Below are positions 10,001 to 18,043 of a stretch of DNA of 44,180 nucleotides, piece by piece. Source of the stretch: Chthoniobacterales bacterium (GTDB taxonomy: Bacteria; Verrucomicrobiota; Verrucomicrobiia; Chthoniobacterales; UBA10450); NCBI GenBank assembly GCA_003244145.1, contig QHBM01000123.1, positions 614 through 44,793 on the forward strand. The letters run 5' to 3'. The number at the start of each line of letters is the position of its first letter. The stretch's first letter is position 1. The notes beneath the pieces are model-generated. The model saw only the letters and a list, made by a program, of their open reading frames with translations, was not told where the DNA came from and made no database searches. The position numbers and the translations under genes were made by a program.

Positions 10001-13000
10001 AACCTTTCGAAGGCTACGAGTGCCAATCTCCTCGGCGGCGGAATCCTCAATAGCGGCTTCAGCGGCGGCCTCACCTTGATCGACAGCACGGTCTCGGGAA
10101 ACCAAGCCACGAGCGCCACTGGCAGAGTGTTTGGCGGCGGTATTTACAACTCAGCCCCGCTCAAGCTAAAGAATACCATTATTGCCGGTAACACCCTCTC
10201 GTCTGGCGGCGTGGGGCCGGATGCGGATGATCCCGGAAACCAGGCAACCTCCCAGGGGCATAACCTGATTGGCAAAGGCGACGGCACCGGCTTCACCAAT
10301 GGCTCGAATGGCGACCAGGTAGGCACAAGCGCTTCTCCACTTGATCCCAAGGTTGGCTCCCTGACGAATAACGGCGGGAATACCCAGACGTTGGCGCTGC
10401 TCCCCGGCAGCTCGGCGATCAATGCGGGCGGCGACATGGCGACGGTGAAGGATCCGGTGAATCCTACGACGTCATCCATTACCACCACTCAATCCACCGC
10501 CATCTTCCCAGTCCCGCAGGGTGGAACCTCCGGCAGCTTCCTCATCCAGATCGACCAGGAGCAGATGCTCGTGCGCCAGCGTTTCGCAGCCGACACCTTG
10601 CTTGTGACGCGGGCGGTCAATGGCACCACCGCGGCCACACACGCCAGCGGCGCGGGCATCAACCCAGCCTTCGACCAGCGCGGCTTTGCCCGGAAGGTGA
10701 ACGGCACCGTCGACATAGGCGCCTTTGAGAGCAATTACCTTTTCGCGATTACCGCTGGTGATTCTCAACACGTGCCGATTAACACCGCCTTTGGCACCCC
10801 TCTCCAGGCGACCGTGACCGAGTCCGGTCAGGCGCAACCCGGCGTGTCGGTTAACTTCACCGCGCCGAGCAGCGGAGCCAGCGGCACCTTTGCCAATGGG
10901 ACCAGCATCGTCACGGTCCTGACCGATAACAATGGCATGGCGAGCGCGACGGTCCTCACCGCCAATGGGAACGCGGGCGGCTATCTGGTGACGGCGTCCG
11001 CGGCCGGATTGCAGCCGGTGAGCTATAGCTTGAGCAACGACAAAGGGAGCGCGCAGGTCATGCTGGGTAACCTGAACCAGACCTATGATGGAACGGTTAA
11101 ATCGGCCACAGACACGACCACGCCGACAGGGCTGAATGTAAGCCTTGCCTACAGCCAGGGCGGCAATGCGGTGGCTTCCCCGATTAACGCGGGGAGCTAT
11201 AACGTCGTGGCCACGATCAACGATGCCAACTACGCGGGAAGCACGACGGGAACCCTCGTGATTCAGCCGGCCACGTCCACGATCACATGGAGCAATCCGG
11301 CGAACATTACCTACGGGACGGCGCTCAGCGCTACGCAGCTCAACGCGACTGCCTCGGTGCCGGGCAGCTTTGTCTATACGCCAGCCACTGGCACAATCCT
11401 AAGCAGTGGGAATGGCCAAACTTTATCGGTGAGTTTCACGCCTACGGACGGCGCCAACTACAATAGCGCGAATAAAAGCGTCTCGATCAACGTCCTGAAA
11501 GCGACGCCTACGATCATCTGGAGCAACCCAGCGGATATCACCTACGGGACAGCACTGAGTGGGACGCAATTGAACGCGACGGCGTCGATGCCGGGGAGTT
11601 TTAGTTACACGCCAGCGGCGGGAACAGTCTTGAATGCGGGCGCCGCACAAAGCCTGTCAGTCACCTTTAGTCCCACCGACAGCGCCAACTATAATAGCAC
11701 GAATAAGAGCGTCTCGATCAATGTCCTCAAAGCGAACCAGACGATCAGCTTCGGCGCGATGTCGGACAAGACCTATGGAGAGCCCGATTTCGCGGTCAGC
11801 GCGGCAGCGAGTTCCGGGTTGCCGGTCAGCTTCAGTGCCACCGGCAACGCGACGGTAAGTGGTAACACGGTGCACCTGACCGGGGTGGGGAGCGCCACCA
11901 TCACCGCTTCCCAAGCTGGTAACAGTAACTACAATGCCGCCAGCTCAGTGGATCAATCCTTCACGGTGGCCAGGGCAGCTACGACGGTGTCGGTGAGTTC
12001 GAACCGCAACCCTTCGAAGTTCGCCGAGAGCGTAACCTTTACCGCCGGCATCGGATCGAACGCGGCCGGGACGCGGACCGGCACGGTGCAGTTCAAGGAC
12101 GGAGGCGCGAATCTTGGCTCTCCGCAAACCGTCAACGCGGGAGCGACCGCCTCGTTCTCCACCAGTTCGCTTAGCCTCGGCACCCACACGATAACGGCGA
12201 GCTACAGCGGCGACGCTACCTTCGCGCCTGCCGTTAGCGCTTTGACCGGCGGCCAAGTGGTCAATGCCTTAGCCGGCCAGGCGTTAAACATGTCGGCCCG
12301 GGCGCGGATCGGGACCGGCGAGGAAGTGTTGATCGGCGGCTTTATCGTGAGAGGCGACGTGGCCAAGAAGGTGTTGATTCGGGGGATAGGGCCGTCGTTA
12401 TCCCAACCGGGAGTGCTGGCCAACCCAGTCCTGGAGTTGCATCGTCCCGACGGCTCTGTCTTTACGAACGACGACTGGAAAGACACCCAGCCGGCCGAGA
12501 TCCAGGCGACCGGTGCGGCGCCGATCAGCGATTTCGAATCCGCCATCGTCGATACCCTGGCGCCGGGCAGCTACACGGTGGTGATGAAGGGGAAGGGGGG
12601 CACGAGCGGGGTGGGCTTGGTGGAGCTGTATGATCTGGATGAGCTGGCGGAGGCGCAACTAGCGAATGTGAGCGGGAGGAGCCTGGTCCAGACGGGGGAC
12701 AATATCATGATAGGCGGCTTCATCCTGGGCCCGAATCGCGACCCGGCGACGGTGGTTATACGCGCCCTGGGACCGTCGTTGACCCGATCAGGCGTGAGTA
12801 ATGTGCTGGCGAATCCGACTCTTGATCTGCGCGACGGCAACGGGACCCGCATTCTCTATGATGATGACTGGAAGGACGACCCGACCCAGGCCGCGAGCTT
12901 AAGCGCCAATGGCCTCGCGCCTGAGAACGACTTGGAAGCGGCCCTCTCGACCAGTCTGGCGCCGGGGAGTTACACCGTGATCGCAAGAGGCAAGAATGGT

Positions 13001-13042
13001 GGGGTGGGTATTGGGCTTATCGAAATCTATCGCGTGCCGTAA
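7007..13042 (+). CDS. Giant secreted beta-helix/Ig repeat protein (choice-of-anchor Q type)
   Basis: A 2011-residue exported protein. A Sec-type signal peptide is seen at about 1-38 (basic stretch, 'LFVALVLLSFPVFA', Ala-rich cleavage region). Order of parts: a globular domain (about 40-240); a CSLREA-like motif (about 250-265) and a first parallel beta-helix block with GGGI.N tandem units (to about 680), ending in 'SPAIDAG' and 'FDQRG'; a linker domain; a second block starting 'NTNDDGAGSLRRAI' (about 768-1235); a Big_1-like Ig domain (about 1245-1346); MBG-type repeats (about 1348-1657), two of them nearly identical 77-residue copies; an Ig-like domain (about 1657-1756); and a two-copy C-terminal module (1758-2011) ending 'EIYRVP'. 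The likely role is surface adhesion or matrix. It follows the kinase gene with about 70 nt between them. No catalytic residues were seen. Confidence 0.9.
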   Translation: MKYNSCSLKAAIAPKLAASGRTALFVALVLLSFPVFAATAATVTWGAATTISGDNDVSNAGTLIGAFNVGDGIASTTTINSVPFQPFNVPNGTTAPVSSGNFTLACVGGDSLSSDSSTSNSNPYASLSSSYRTLLSTYTIRGIAQPMTLTMTGLTVGRNYQFQFWSHVSFNPQGAASIKTTATTGNSVTVEAIAGVDGGVGQFATGTFVADTTSQVITFNPGPDNPLINGFQLRQVETASLVVTATSDTTDVGDFQTSLREALAYAATLSGLQTITFSNSTANGAVNFYDGAAHTITLAGTQLVISSSVTINGPGANLLTVSGNNASRVFLVNSGVTVTLSGLTIANGRVTDASPGGAAGGGIFSNGGILNVVSSTLSGNTASNSSCCSMVSSSYGGGIFNNGGTVNVVSSTLSGNMASSDGNGFGFVYGGGIFNNGGTLNVVSSTLSGNTASTSSSSGYGGGINNTGTLNVVSSTLSGNTASGFFGYGNGGGIYNGSGATVKNTIIAGNFVSAINTRGPDVDGTFTSQGYNLIGNNADSTGFTAAGDQVNVNPMLVALANNGGPTQTHALPPGSPAIDAGASVTTLNGAITDTATSVTVADGTALPAGLVIQIESEQMLITTNASNTLTVTRGVNNTTAATHANGTGVNPAFDQRGAGYARVVKAGTLANPDIGAYEVQLPPPPPFNAATGSGFSYAANAATVTLGTLTGASPSNGTFSGPGVTNGTFDPMAVGPGVYTITYTTAPDAYGNTSSATFTITVTALASPVVVTNTNDDGAGSLRRAIRDIASSGTITFSNSTANGAENFYDGIAHTITLNNSELVISSDVTVAGPGASQLTVQRDSSAPTQFRIFNVTSTNAIVALTGMTITGGSLSQGDTGVTPDGGGIRNSGNLTVADCVITQNATAYTGSGSGGNGGGGGLSNYGSLNVTRTSISGNTVFGGTGGGILSVGQLVLTASDITGNTATSNDSGSSGSGHGGGIDNEATATLVNCTVANNLSKATSANLLGGGILNSGFSGGLTLIDSTVSGNQATSATGRVFGGGIYNSAPLKLKNTIIAGNTLSSGGVGPDADDPGNQATSQGHNLIGKGDGTGFTNGSNGDQVGTSASPLDPKVGSLTNNGGNTQTLALLPGSSAINAGGDMATVKDPVNPTTSSITTTQSTAIFPVPQGGTSGSFLIQIDQEQMLVRQRFAADTLLVTRAVNGTTAATHASGAGINPAFDQRGFARKVNGTVDIGAFESNYLFAITAGDSQHVPINTAFGTPLQATVTESGQAQPGVSVNFTAPSSGASGTFANGTSIVTVLTDNNGMASATVLTANGNAGGYLVTASAAGLQPVSYSLSNDKGSAQVMLGNLNQTYDGTVKSATDTTTPTGLNVSLAYSQGGNAVASPINAGSYNVVATINDANYAGSTTGTLVIQPATSTITWSNPANITYGTALSATQLNATASVPGSFVYTPATGTILSSGNGQTLSVSFTPTDGANYNSANKSVSINVLKATPTIIWSNPADITYGTALSGTQLNATASMPGSFSYTPAAGTVLNAGAAQSLSVTFSPTDSANYNSTNKSVSINVLKANQTISFGAMSDKTYGEPDFAVSAAASSGLPVSFSATGNATVSGNTVHLTGVGSATITASQAGNSNYNAASSVDQSFTVARAATTVSVSSNRNPSKFAESVTFTAGIGSNAAGTRTGTVQFKDGGANLGSPQTVNAGATASFSTSSLSLGTHTITASYSGDATFAPAVSALTGGQVVNALAGQALNMSARARIGTGEEVLIGGFIVRGDVAKKVLIRGIGPSLSQPGVLANPVLELHRPDGSVFTNDDWKDTQPAEIQATGAAPISDFESAIVDTLAPGSYTVVMKGKGGTSGVGLVELYDLDELAEAQLANVSGRSLVQTGDNIMIGGFILGPNRDPATVVIRALGPSLTRSGVSNVLANPTLDLRDGNGTRILYDDDWKDDPTQAASLSANGLAPENDLEAALSTSLAPGSYTVIARGKNGGVGIGLIEIYRVP
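8084..8490 (+). repeat. Tandem coding repeat, five units, in the first beta-helix block
   Basis: Units begin with GGCGGCGGCATT or a close variant at 8084, 8192, 8294, 8387 and 8477, giving spacings of 108, 102, 93 and 90 nt, all multiples of three. Each unit has the shared stretch AATGTCGTGAGCAG near its centre. Variable Ser/Gly-rich spacers account for the length changes. The near-identity at DNA level implies recent duplication or gene conversion. Confidence 0.9.
11288..11740 (+). repeat. Two 231-nt coding repeats (MBG-type domain duplication)
   Basis: Copy 1 starts at about 11288 and copy 2 at about 11519. The period is 231 nt (77 residues). Both open with TGGAGCAA and close with a segment encoding 'NKSVSINVLKA'. 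A more divergent third relative follows (about 11741-11975, 'DKTYGEPDFAV'). Confidence 0.85.
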
Positions 13043-13248
13043 GACAGTAAACTGGAAGCAATCCGCCTGTCGGGGATGACCCAGCGGGCGTGAGACGAAA
13101 AACAGGCCGTAGTAACGAAGCGCGCTTTGAGCGACATGGCGTTCCTGCTTTGGATCATAATCTTCAGAGGGGCCCCCGGTCACTCACACGATCGTGAGCA
13201 TGAACAAGAGTAGCTTGCGGTCGTTGCCTAATTGACGGTTGTTGATCT

Positions 13249-14394
13249 GTGCCCGCCACGAACCACGCCTACACCCTCGGCATCGAGGAGGAATTCGCGA
13301 TTGTCGATCCGGAGACGCGCGAGCTGCGTTCGCACATCCAGGAAATCCTCGAAGGCGGCAAGGTCACGCTCAAAGAACAGATCAAGCCCGAGATGCACCA
13401 ATCTGTGGTCGAGCTCGGCACGGAGATTTGCCAGTCTATCGACGACGCGCGCTCCCACGTCCTCGATCTGCGGAGCAAGCTCGCTGCTCTCGCCGGCAAC
13501 GCCGGGTTGCGCATCGCCTCCGCGGGCACGCATCCATTTTCACATTGGCGCGACCAGCTCATCACCGAAGGCGAACGCTATCAGGAAATCGTCAAGGATA
13601 TGCAGCAGCTTGCGCGAGCGAACCTGATTTTCGGCTTGCACGTGCACGTCGGCATTCCCGATCGGGACAGCGCGATCCAGGTCATGAATCAGGCGCGTTA
13701 TTTTCTTCCGCATCTTTATGCGCTCTCGGTTAACTCGCCTTTCTGGGTCGGCCGCAACACCGGCCTCAAGGGATACCGGCTCAAAGTTTTCGAACGTTTT
13801 CCGCGCACCGGAATTCCGGACGCCTTCGAGAGTCTTTCCGAGTACGAAGATTACTGCAAACTGCTGGTCAAGACCGGTTGCGTGGACAACGCGAAGAAAA
13901 TCTGGTGGGACATTCGGCTCCATCCGTTCTTCGACACGCTGGAACTTCGAGTGTGCGATGCGCAATCACGCGTGGACGACACCCTCGCGCTCGCGGCCTT
14001 GATCCAGGCCATCGTGGCGAAGCTCTATAAAATGCTGCGACAAAATACGACCTTTCGCGTTTATCGGCGCCGGCTGCTCGATGAAAATCGCTGGCGCGCG
14101 TCGCGTTACGGCATCGAAGGCAAGCTGATCGATTTCGGCCGCGAAACCGAAGTCGAAACCAAGAGCCTGATTAACGAATTGCTTCATTTTGTTTCCACCG
14201 AAGTGGACGAGCTCGGGAGCAAACGGGAGATGGCGCACATCGAACGGATCCTGCGCGAGGGCACCGGCGCCGACCGGCAGCTCGCCGTTTGGGAAAAAAC
14301 CCAGGACATGAAAGCGGTCGTCGACCACATCGTGGCCGAGACCTACGAGGGCCTGAATGTGCCGCAGCGTCCGAGGACCGCCTCGGCTTCGTAG
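13249..14394 (+). CDS. Carboxylate-amine ligase, YbdK/GCS2 family
   Basis: A 381-residue protein with a GTG start at 13249, just before the conserved N-terminus 'YTLGIEEEFAIVD'. Motifs of the glutamate-cysteine ligase type 2 family (PF04107, COG2170) are visible: GIEEEF at 11-16, 'SAGTHPFSHW', 'GLHVHVGIPD', and 'WWDIRLHPFFDTLELRVCD', which together build the ATP/Mg site of the glutamine-synthetase-like fold. YbdK proteins have weak gamma-glutamylcysteine ligase activity in vitro, and the true substrate is usually unknown. The length is normal for the family. It stands alone after the giant protein gene (206-nt gap) and is probably functionally linked to the ATP-grasp gene ending at 2476 and the aminopeptidase at 19430; that link is inferred. 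Confidence 0.92.
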   Translation: MPATNHAYTLGIEEEFAIVDPETRELRSHIQEILEGGKVTLKEQIKPEMHQSVVELGTEICQSIDDARSHVLDLRSKLAALAGNAGLRIASAGTHPFSHWRDQLITEGERYQEIVKDMQQLARANLIFGLHVHVGIPDRDSAIQVMNQARYFLPHLYALSVNSPFWVGRNTGLKGYRLKVFERFPRTGIPDAFESLSEYEDYCKLLVKTGCVDNAKKIWWDIRLHPFFDTLELRVCDAQSRVDDTLALAALIQAIVAKLYKMLRQNTTFRVYRRRLLDENRWRASRYGIEGKLIDFGRETEVETKSLINELLHFVSTEVDELGSKREMAHIERILREGTGADRQLAVWEKTQDMKAVVDHIVAETYEGLNVPQRPRTASAS

Positions 14395-14402
14395 CAACGC
14401 CT

Positions 14403-14729
14403 TTAACTTCCCGCTTTGAGGAATGCGAGAATTTTCTTGTGCTCTTCCGGAGTGAGATTAGCGCGGACGCGCATGTGCATCATAACTACTTCCCATTGCG
14501 CCGGGCTATAGTTGCTGGGTGATCTTATGTTATGACAACGCACGCAATTCGCAGCCCAAAGCTCGGCGCCGCCTTTCTCAACCGCCGACGGAGTCGTTCC
14601 GGCGGCGACCTCGCTCGATGATTGGTTCGTCGCGCAACCAATCAACCAGGTCAGCATCGCACACGATATAAGAACGATGCCCCCCGGCCAGCCAATCCAT
14701 TTGCGAATTCTCGAAGTAAGTTTTTTCAT
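14403..14729 (-). CDS. Monohaem cytochrome c lipoprotein
   Basis: A 108-residue protein and the last gene of a three-gene minus-strand operon. A hydrophobic signal segment ends in a lipobox L-I-G-C with Cys32 as the predicted acylated residue, so it should be membrane-anchored. One haem site, Cys62-V-R-Cys65-His66, is present. Several methionines in 'VVMMHMR' could supply the distal ligand. The ATG lies 2 nt after the stop of the porin gene, implying translational coupling. It is likely a periplasm-facing electron carrier working with the porin and the other cytochrome. The redox partner is unknown. Confidence 0.88.
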   Translation of the reverse strand: MKKLTSRIRKWIGWPGGIVLISCAMLTWLIGCATNQSSSEVAAGTTPSAVEKGGAELWAANCVRCHNIRSPSNYSPAQWEVVMMHMRVRANLTPEEHKKILAFLKAGS

Positions 14730-14731
14730 CG

Positions 14732-16132
14732 CTAAAAACCGACCGCTACTTGCAGCATGAAGGCGTCTTGGTCTCTTAACCCTGCGCTCCTATCGTCGAG
14801 TTCGTAGGCCGCTTTGATTACTGTACTGGGCGTCAGCCAGTAGTTTAGCCCGAGGGTTATCCGCTTCTCATTAAATCCGACGGGCGTGTGCATTTGATTT
14901 AGCCGGTCGAAGCGCACCACCGGTTCGAAATTCTTGATGATGTCGTTGTCGATGTGGGTCGGCCGGTAGGAAAGCTGAACGTATCCGCCGCGGCGGTTGT
15001 TATTGAACTCGACCGGGCCGAAGCCTTGGCTGCCATCGGGATCGTAAACGAAATGTCCGACGTGCGACCAAACCCATTGCGCACGGAAATTGATCAAACC
15101 TTTGAGCAACGTCGAATCGCGCACGTAATTAAAATCGACGGTCTGCAAGATACTCTCCACAGCGATGTCGCGCGGACCAACTTTCGAACGTTGAATTCCA
15201 TAACCGATCTCGAGCTCTGGAATGGGGATGAACCCGACATGCCCACCTATTGCAAAATGTCCGTGTTGGTTCGCGGTGTTGGCAAAGTCGAGCATACCAA
15301 CTGCGGCGGGATCGTCGAAAGAAGTGATTAGATTCGGCGCGTTCGCCACGTAGGCGACGTATTCGAGTTTGGTTGGGCCGATCGGAATGACGCCGCGCAA
15401 TTGCGCGCCCAGGATGGATTCGGGGAGCAGACCGTCGTAAACGGCGAGCGGCTTGTCGGGCAGCTTATTCACCCAGTTCATGTGTTGCCGTTCGACGAAG
15501 AAATTCATCGGATTCAGGAACCGGCCGACGCCCATTGTCATATAGTCATTCAAAAGGTAGGAGGCTTGCGCCACTTCCAAGTTGATATTTGTTGAACCAT
15601 TCTCGAATTGGAGTTCCATCTCACCTTCGAAGAAAAGCCGATCGTTCAGCTTCCAGAGAAACAGCGCGTTGAACGAGGCATCGAAAAATGGATCATCGCC
15701 GCTGCGTGCCGTGAATCCGGCCGATCCGTAGCCAGCAACGAGGAATTTCGTCGTGCCGGGAAATGTTTCCTTCACCTGCGTCTTTAATGTTTCCACTTCC
15801 TGACGCAGCTCGTCCGTCGCGGCAGCTGGTGGCGAGGTTGTGCTGACGACTTGTTTGTTGTCTGTTGTTCGCGTGCGCGGAGCGGGTCCTTCCGCCGGAG
15901 CCGCTGGCGCCGTGCCATTCGCCATTTGCAGAACGGCTGCTTTCAACGCCTCCATTTCTTTTTTCATCGCTTCGTGTTCCGCCTTGAGCTTGTCGTACTC
16001 AGCGCGCGACACGTAATCGGTGGGAGCAGCGGCATCCTGTGCGGCGAGCGTAAACGTAGTGAGCAGCAAAACCGCAATGGCCATCGCGCCCATGATCGTT
16101 CGATTCACGATAGACGAAATTGCGCGATTCAT
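14732..16132 (-). CDS. Outer-membrane porin with N-terminal coiled coil
   Basis: A 466-residue protein. The signal peptide is at about 1-31 ('MAIAVLLLTTFTLAAQD'). Residues about 38-70 ('EYDKLKAEHEAMKKEMEAL') form a heptad-rich coiled coil, followed by a Pro/Ala-rich linker and a second short helix ('ELRQEVETLKTQV'). From about 115 on, alternating polar/aromatic strands suggest a beta-barrel, and the chain ends in 'MLQVAVGF' with the C-terminal Phe typical of outer-membrane barrels. The architecture recalls trimeric porins with N-terminal coiled coils (DcaP-like or phosphate-selective-porin-like). The ATG begins directly after the TAA of the upstream cytochrome gene, with no spacer. What passes through it is not predictable, but being sandwiched between two cytochromes suggests a link to respiration. 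Confidence 0.88.
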   Translation of the reverse strand: MNRAISSIVNRTIMGAMAIAVLLLTTFTLAAQDAAAPTDYVSRAEYDKLKAEHEAMKKEMEALKAAVLQMANGTAPAAPAEGPAPRTRTTDNKQVVSTTSPPAAATDELRQEVETLKTQVKETFPGTTKFLVAGYGSAGFTARSGDDPFFDASFNALFLWKLNDRLFFEGEMELQFENGSTNINLEVAQASYLLNDYMTMGVGRFLNPMNFFVERQHMNWVNKLPDKPLAVYDGLLPESILGAQLRGVIPIGPTKLEYVAYVANAPNLITSFDDPAAVGMLDFANTANQHGHFAIGGHVGFIPIPELEIGYGIQRSKVGPRDIAVESILQTVDFNYVRDSTLLKGLINFRAQWVWSHVGHFVYDPDGSQGFGPVEFNNNRRGGYVQLSYRPTHIDNDIIKNFEPVVRFDRLNQMHTPVGFNEKRITLGLNYWLTPSTVIKAAYELDDRSAGLRDQDAFMLQVAVGF

Positions 16133-16543
16133 TTACTTACCCGCAAAAGTCTTGATGTAATTAACCAGCTCCCAACGCTGCGTCTCGGAGAGCGAACCCC
16201 TCCAGGAAATCATAGGCGATTTGCCTTCCGAGATTTTCCAAAACAACGCCCCATCGGTTTCGCCAGCTCTGATGCGCGCGCTTAAGTCTGCCGGCCTTTT
16301 CTCCAAGGCGGCTCCGCCGGGGCCGTCACCTTTTCCGGATGGGCCGTGACAGGTGGCGCAGTTCGACGCGTAAAGTTTTTGCCCGAGCGCAACCGTTCCA
16401 GGGTTTGACGGCACCGGGTTTGGCCGATTAGCAGCCGCGGCTGGGGCTTTCCAATCTTGCGCCAGCAGCACTCCACTAATCGAGAAAACTGCCAGCCCGA
16501 TTAGCACTCTCGAAGAACTGGCAGCGGAATTTCGTGATTTCAT
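16133..16543 (-). CDS. Periplasmic monohaem cytochrome c
   Basis: A 136-residue protein and the first gene of the cytochrome-porin-cytochrome operon. The signal peptide is at about 1-29 ('VLIGLAVFSISGVLLAQD'). The haem motif is Cys62-A-T-Cys65-His66, followed by 'GPSGKGDGPGG', a pattern typical of class I cytochromes and cytochrome c6/cbb3-subunit-like domains. Met111 in 'GKSPMISW' fits the axial ligand. The size and single haem suit a soluble periplasmic electron carrier. About 259 nt of non-coding DNA upstream separate it from the divergent DoxX gene and should contain the operon promoter. Confidence 0.92.
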   Translation of the reverse strand: MKSRNSAASSSRVLIGLAVFSISGVLLAQDWKAPAAAANRPNPVPSNPGTVALGQKLYASNCATCHGPSGKGDGPGGAALEKRPADLSARIRAGETDGALFWKISEGKSPMISWRGSLSETQRWELVNYIKTFAGK

Positions 16544-16802
16544 AGACTAGTCCAACTTTGGGCTACCGAAATCCATTCGGCTGCGCATTTCTTGCGATTT
16601 TGTAATCGCGAGTTGCCATGCAAATCGCGCAGCTGGCAGCGTCGCAAATCAATAAAGCTTTCCGGCTGGTTGATCTCGAATGCGACACGAACCGGAGTGT
16701 TGCCAGGAACTCGATTCAGTGACTACGCATTTTTACGGAAAATAATTCTGCGCGATAGGTCAGTGGCTTGACAGCAAAGATCGAGATCATCACGCTCGGC
16801 GC

Positions 16803-17252
16803 ATGAACTCTCTGAATCGATTTGCAGATCCAGTCTACTGCATCGTGCGACTGATTATTGGATTAGTGTATGCGTGTCATGGGGGGCAAAAGCTTATGGG
16901 ATTTCCCGGCGGCGGTCATGGCATGGATGGGCTCGCCTTTGTTGCGGGGTTCATCGAGCTTATCGGCGGATTTCTGATTGCTTTCGGATTCCTCACGCGC
17001 ATCGCGGCATTTCTCGCGAGCGGAGAAATGGCCGTGGCCTATTTCATGTTTTACGTGGGAGTTGTGCCCTCGCTGGAGGAAAAGTTTTTCCCCATCATGA
17101 ATGGAGGCGAACTCGCCCTGGTTTATTGCTTTGTTTTCTTTTTCATTATCTTTTACGGCGGCGGACGTTGGAGCATCGATGCGCTATGGGGCAAAGACAG
17201 ACATGCCCAAATGGCGACATCCTCGTCACCGATGGAACCTACTGGCATCTAG
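16803..17252 (+). CDS. DoxX family membrane protein
   Basis: A 149-residue protein with four predicted hydrophobic helices ('IVRLIIGLVYACHG', 'FVAGFIELIGGFLIAFGF', 'AYFMFYVGVVP', 'LVYCFVFFFIIFYGGG'). The first helix is followed by 'GGQKLMGFPGG', the hallmark of the DoxX/SURF4-like family (COG2259). These are small inner-membrane proteins, often tied to oxidative or thiol stress; their reaction is poorly defined. The gene is divergent from the cytochrome-porin operon and is followed by two AraC-type regulator genes on the opposite strand, which could control it. A short hydrophilic C-terminal tail follows the last helix. Confidence 0.9.
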   Translation: MNSLNRFADPVYCIVRLIIGLVYACHGGQKLMGFPGGGHGMDGLAFVAGFIELIGGFLIAFGFLTRIAAFLASGEMAVAYFMFYVGVVPSLEEKFFPIMNGGELALVYCFVFFFIIFYGGGRWSIDALWGKDRHAQMATSSSPMEPTGI

Positions 17253-17391
17253 ACTCACCCCTTTGTGAATTTGCTTTGACGAGAGCTTGGGGCGCTCTGT
17301 AAGGCAGTGCATCGCGAGTTCGCGCCGCAATCAAAATAAAATAGACGGCAATTCAGCGGGCCACAATTCGCCGAACACGCGTTCGGGCCAA

Positions 17392-17859
17392 TTAAGCGGC
17401 TTTGCCGGCGCGCTTGTTTGAAGAAAGATGCGCGCGGAAGTCGCTCGGCGATTGTCCGAAGACCCGTTTGAAAGTGCGATTGAATTGCGACAATGATTGG
17501 AAGCCGACAGCAAACGCGATTTCGCTGATGCGGAGGTTCGAATTCCGCAAGCAATCGCGCGCTTTATGAACGCGTACGCCTGCGACGTAATCGACAAAAT
17601 TTACACCGGTCACCTGCTTGAACTTTTCGCTCAGATGGTTCGCGCTGATGTTGACCGCTTTCGCCACTTTGGTCAGCGAAACTTTTTCATCCGAATGTTC
17701 GTGAATGAAATTCCGCGTTTTCCATATCTCCACCGGTTCAGCTCGAGAGCGGCTACGCGCGGCCTGAGTGAACCGATCTGCGGATATCGCCCTTCTCGTC
17801 ATGCCACAACCAACCACGGCTGGCGTCGTCAGGCTCTCCGCCGCTTGGCAATTGCTCAC
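17392..17859 (-). CDS. Short AraC-family HTH protein lacking a sensor domain
   Basis: A 155-residue protein. The C-terminal 100 residues form a complete two-HTH AraC domain: first HTH 'SLTKVAKAVNISANHLSEKF', then 'RISEIAFAVGFQSLSQFNRT' and the family end motif 'FGQSPSDFRAH'. The first roughly 45 residues are basic and look non-conserved, so the true start may be internal. It is clearly paralogous to the neighbour at 18044-18976; the stretch around 'GFQSL.QFNRTFKRVFGQSP' is almost identical. It lacks the PocR sensor domain that the neighbour has. It is either an orphan DNA-binding regulator or the 3' remnant of a duplicated full-length gene. Confidence 0.75.
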   Translation of the reverse strand: MSNCQAAESLTTPAVVGCGMTRRAISADRFTQAARSRSRAEPVEIWKTRNFIHEHSDEKVSLTKVAKAVNISANHLSEKFKQVTGVNFVDYVAGVRVHKARDCLRNSNLRISEIAFAVGFQSLSQFNRTFKRVFGQSPSDFRAHLSSNKRAGKAA

Positions 17860-18043
17860 CTAATCTTGGCACGACGCAGGTCTCCGGCTCGTTACTCTGG
17901 GACCGCGACACCGCGCGTCGAACAACGTCGCCCCGGGAGACTTATAGCCCACGAAGGCCTGGGAAATTCACCCCAATCAAGCAGCTCGCGGAACGTTGAT
18001 GAATTAGGGTGCGTTTGCGCACCAATTGCGCGTGCTAGGCACG

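Noticed and set aside
16768-16773. TTGACA as a -35 box for the DoxX gene
   Set aside because: No convincing -10 hexamer 16-18 nt downstream, and it would place the start site almost on the ATG.
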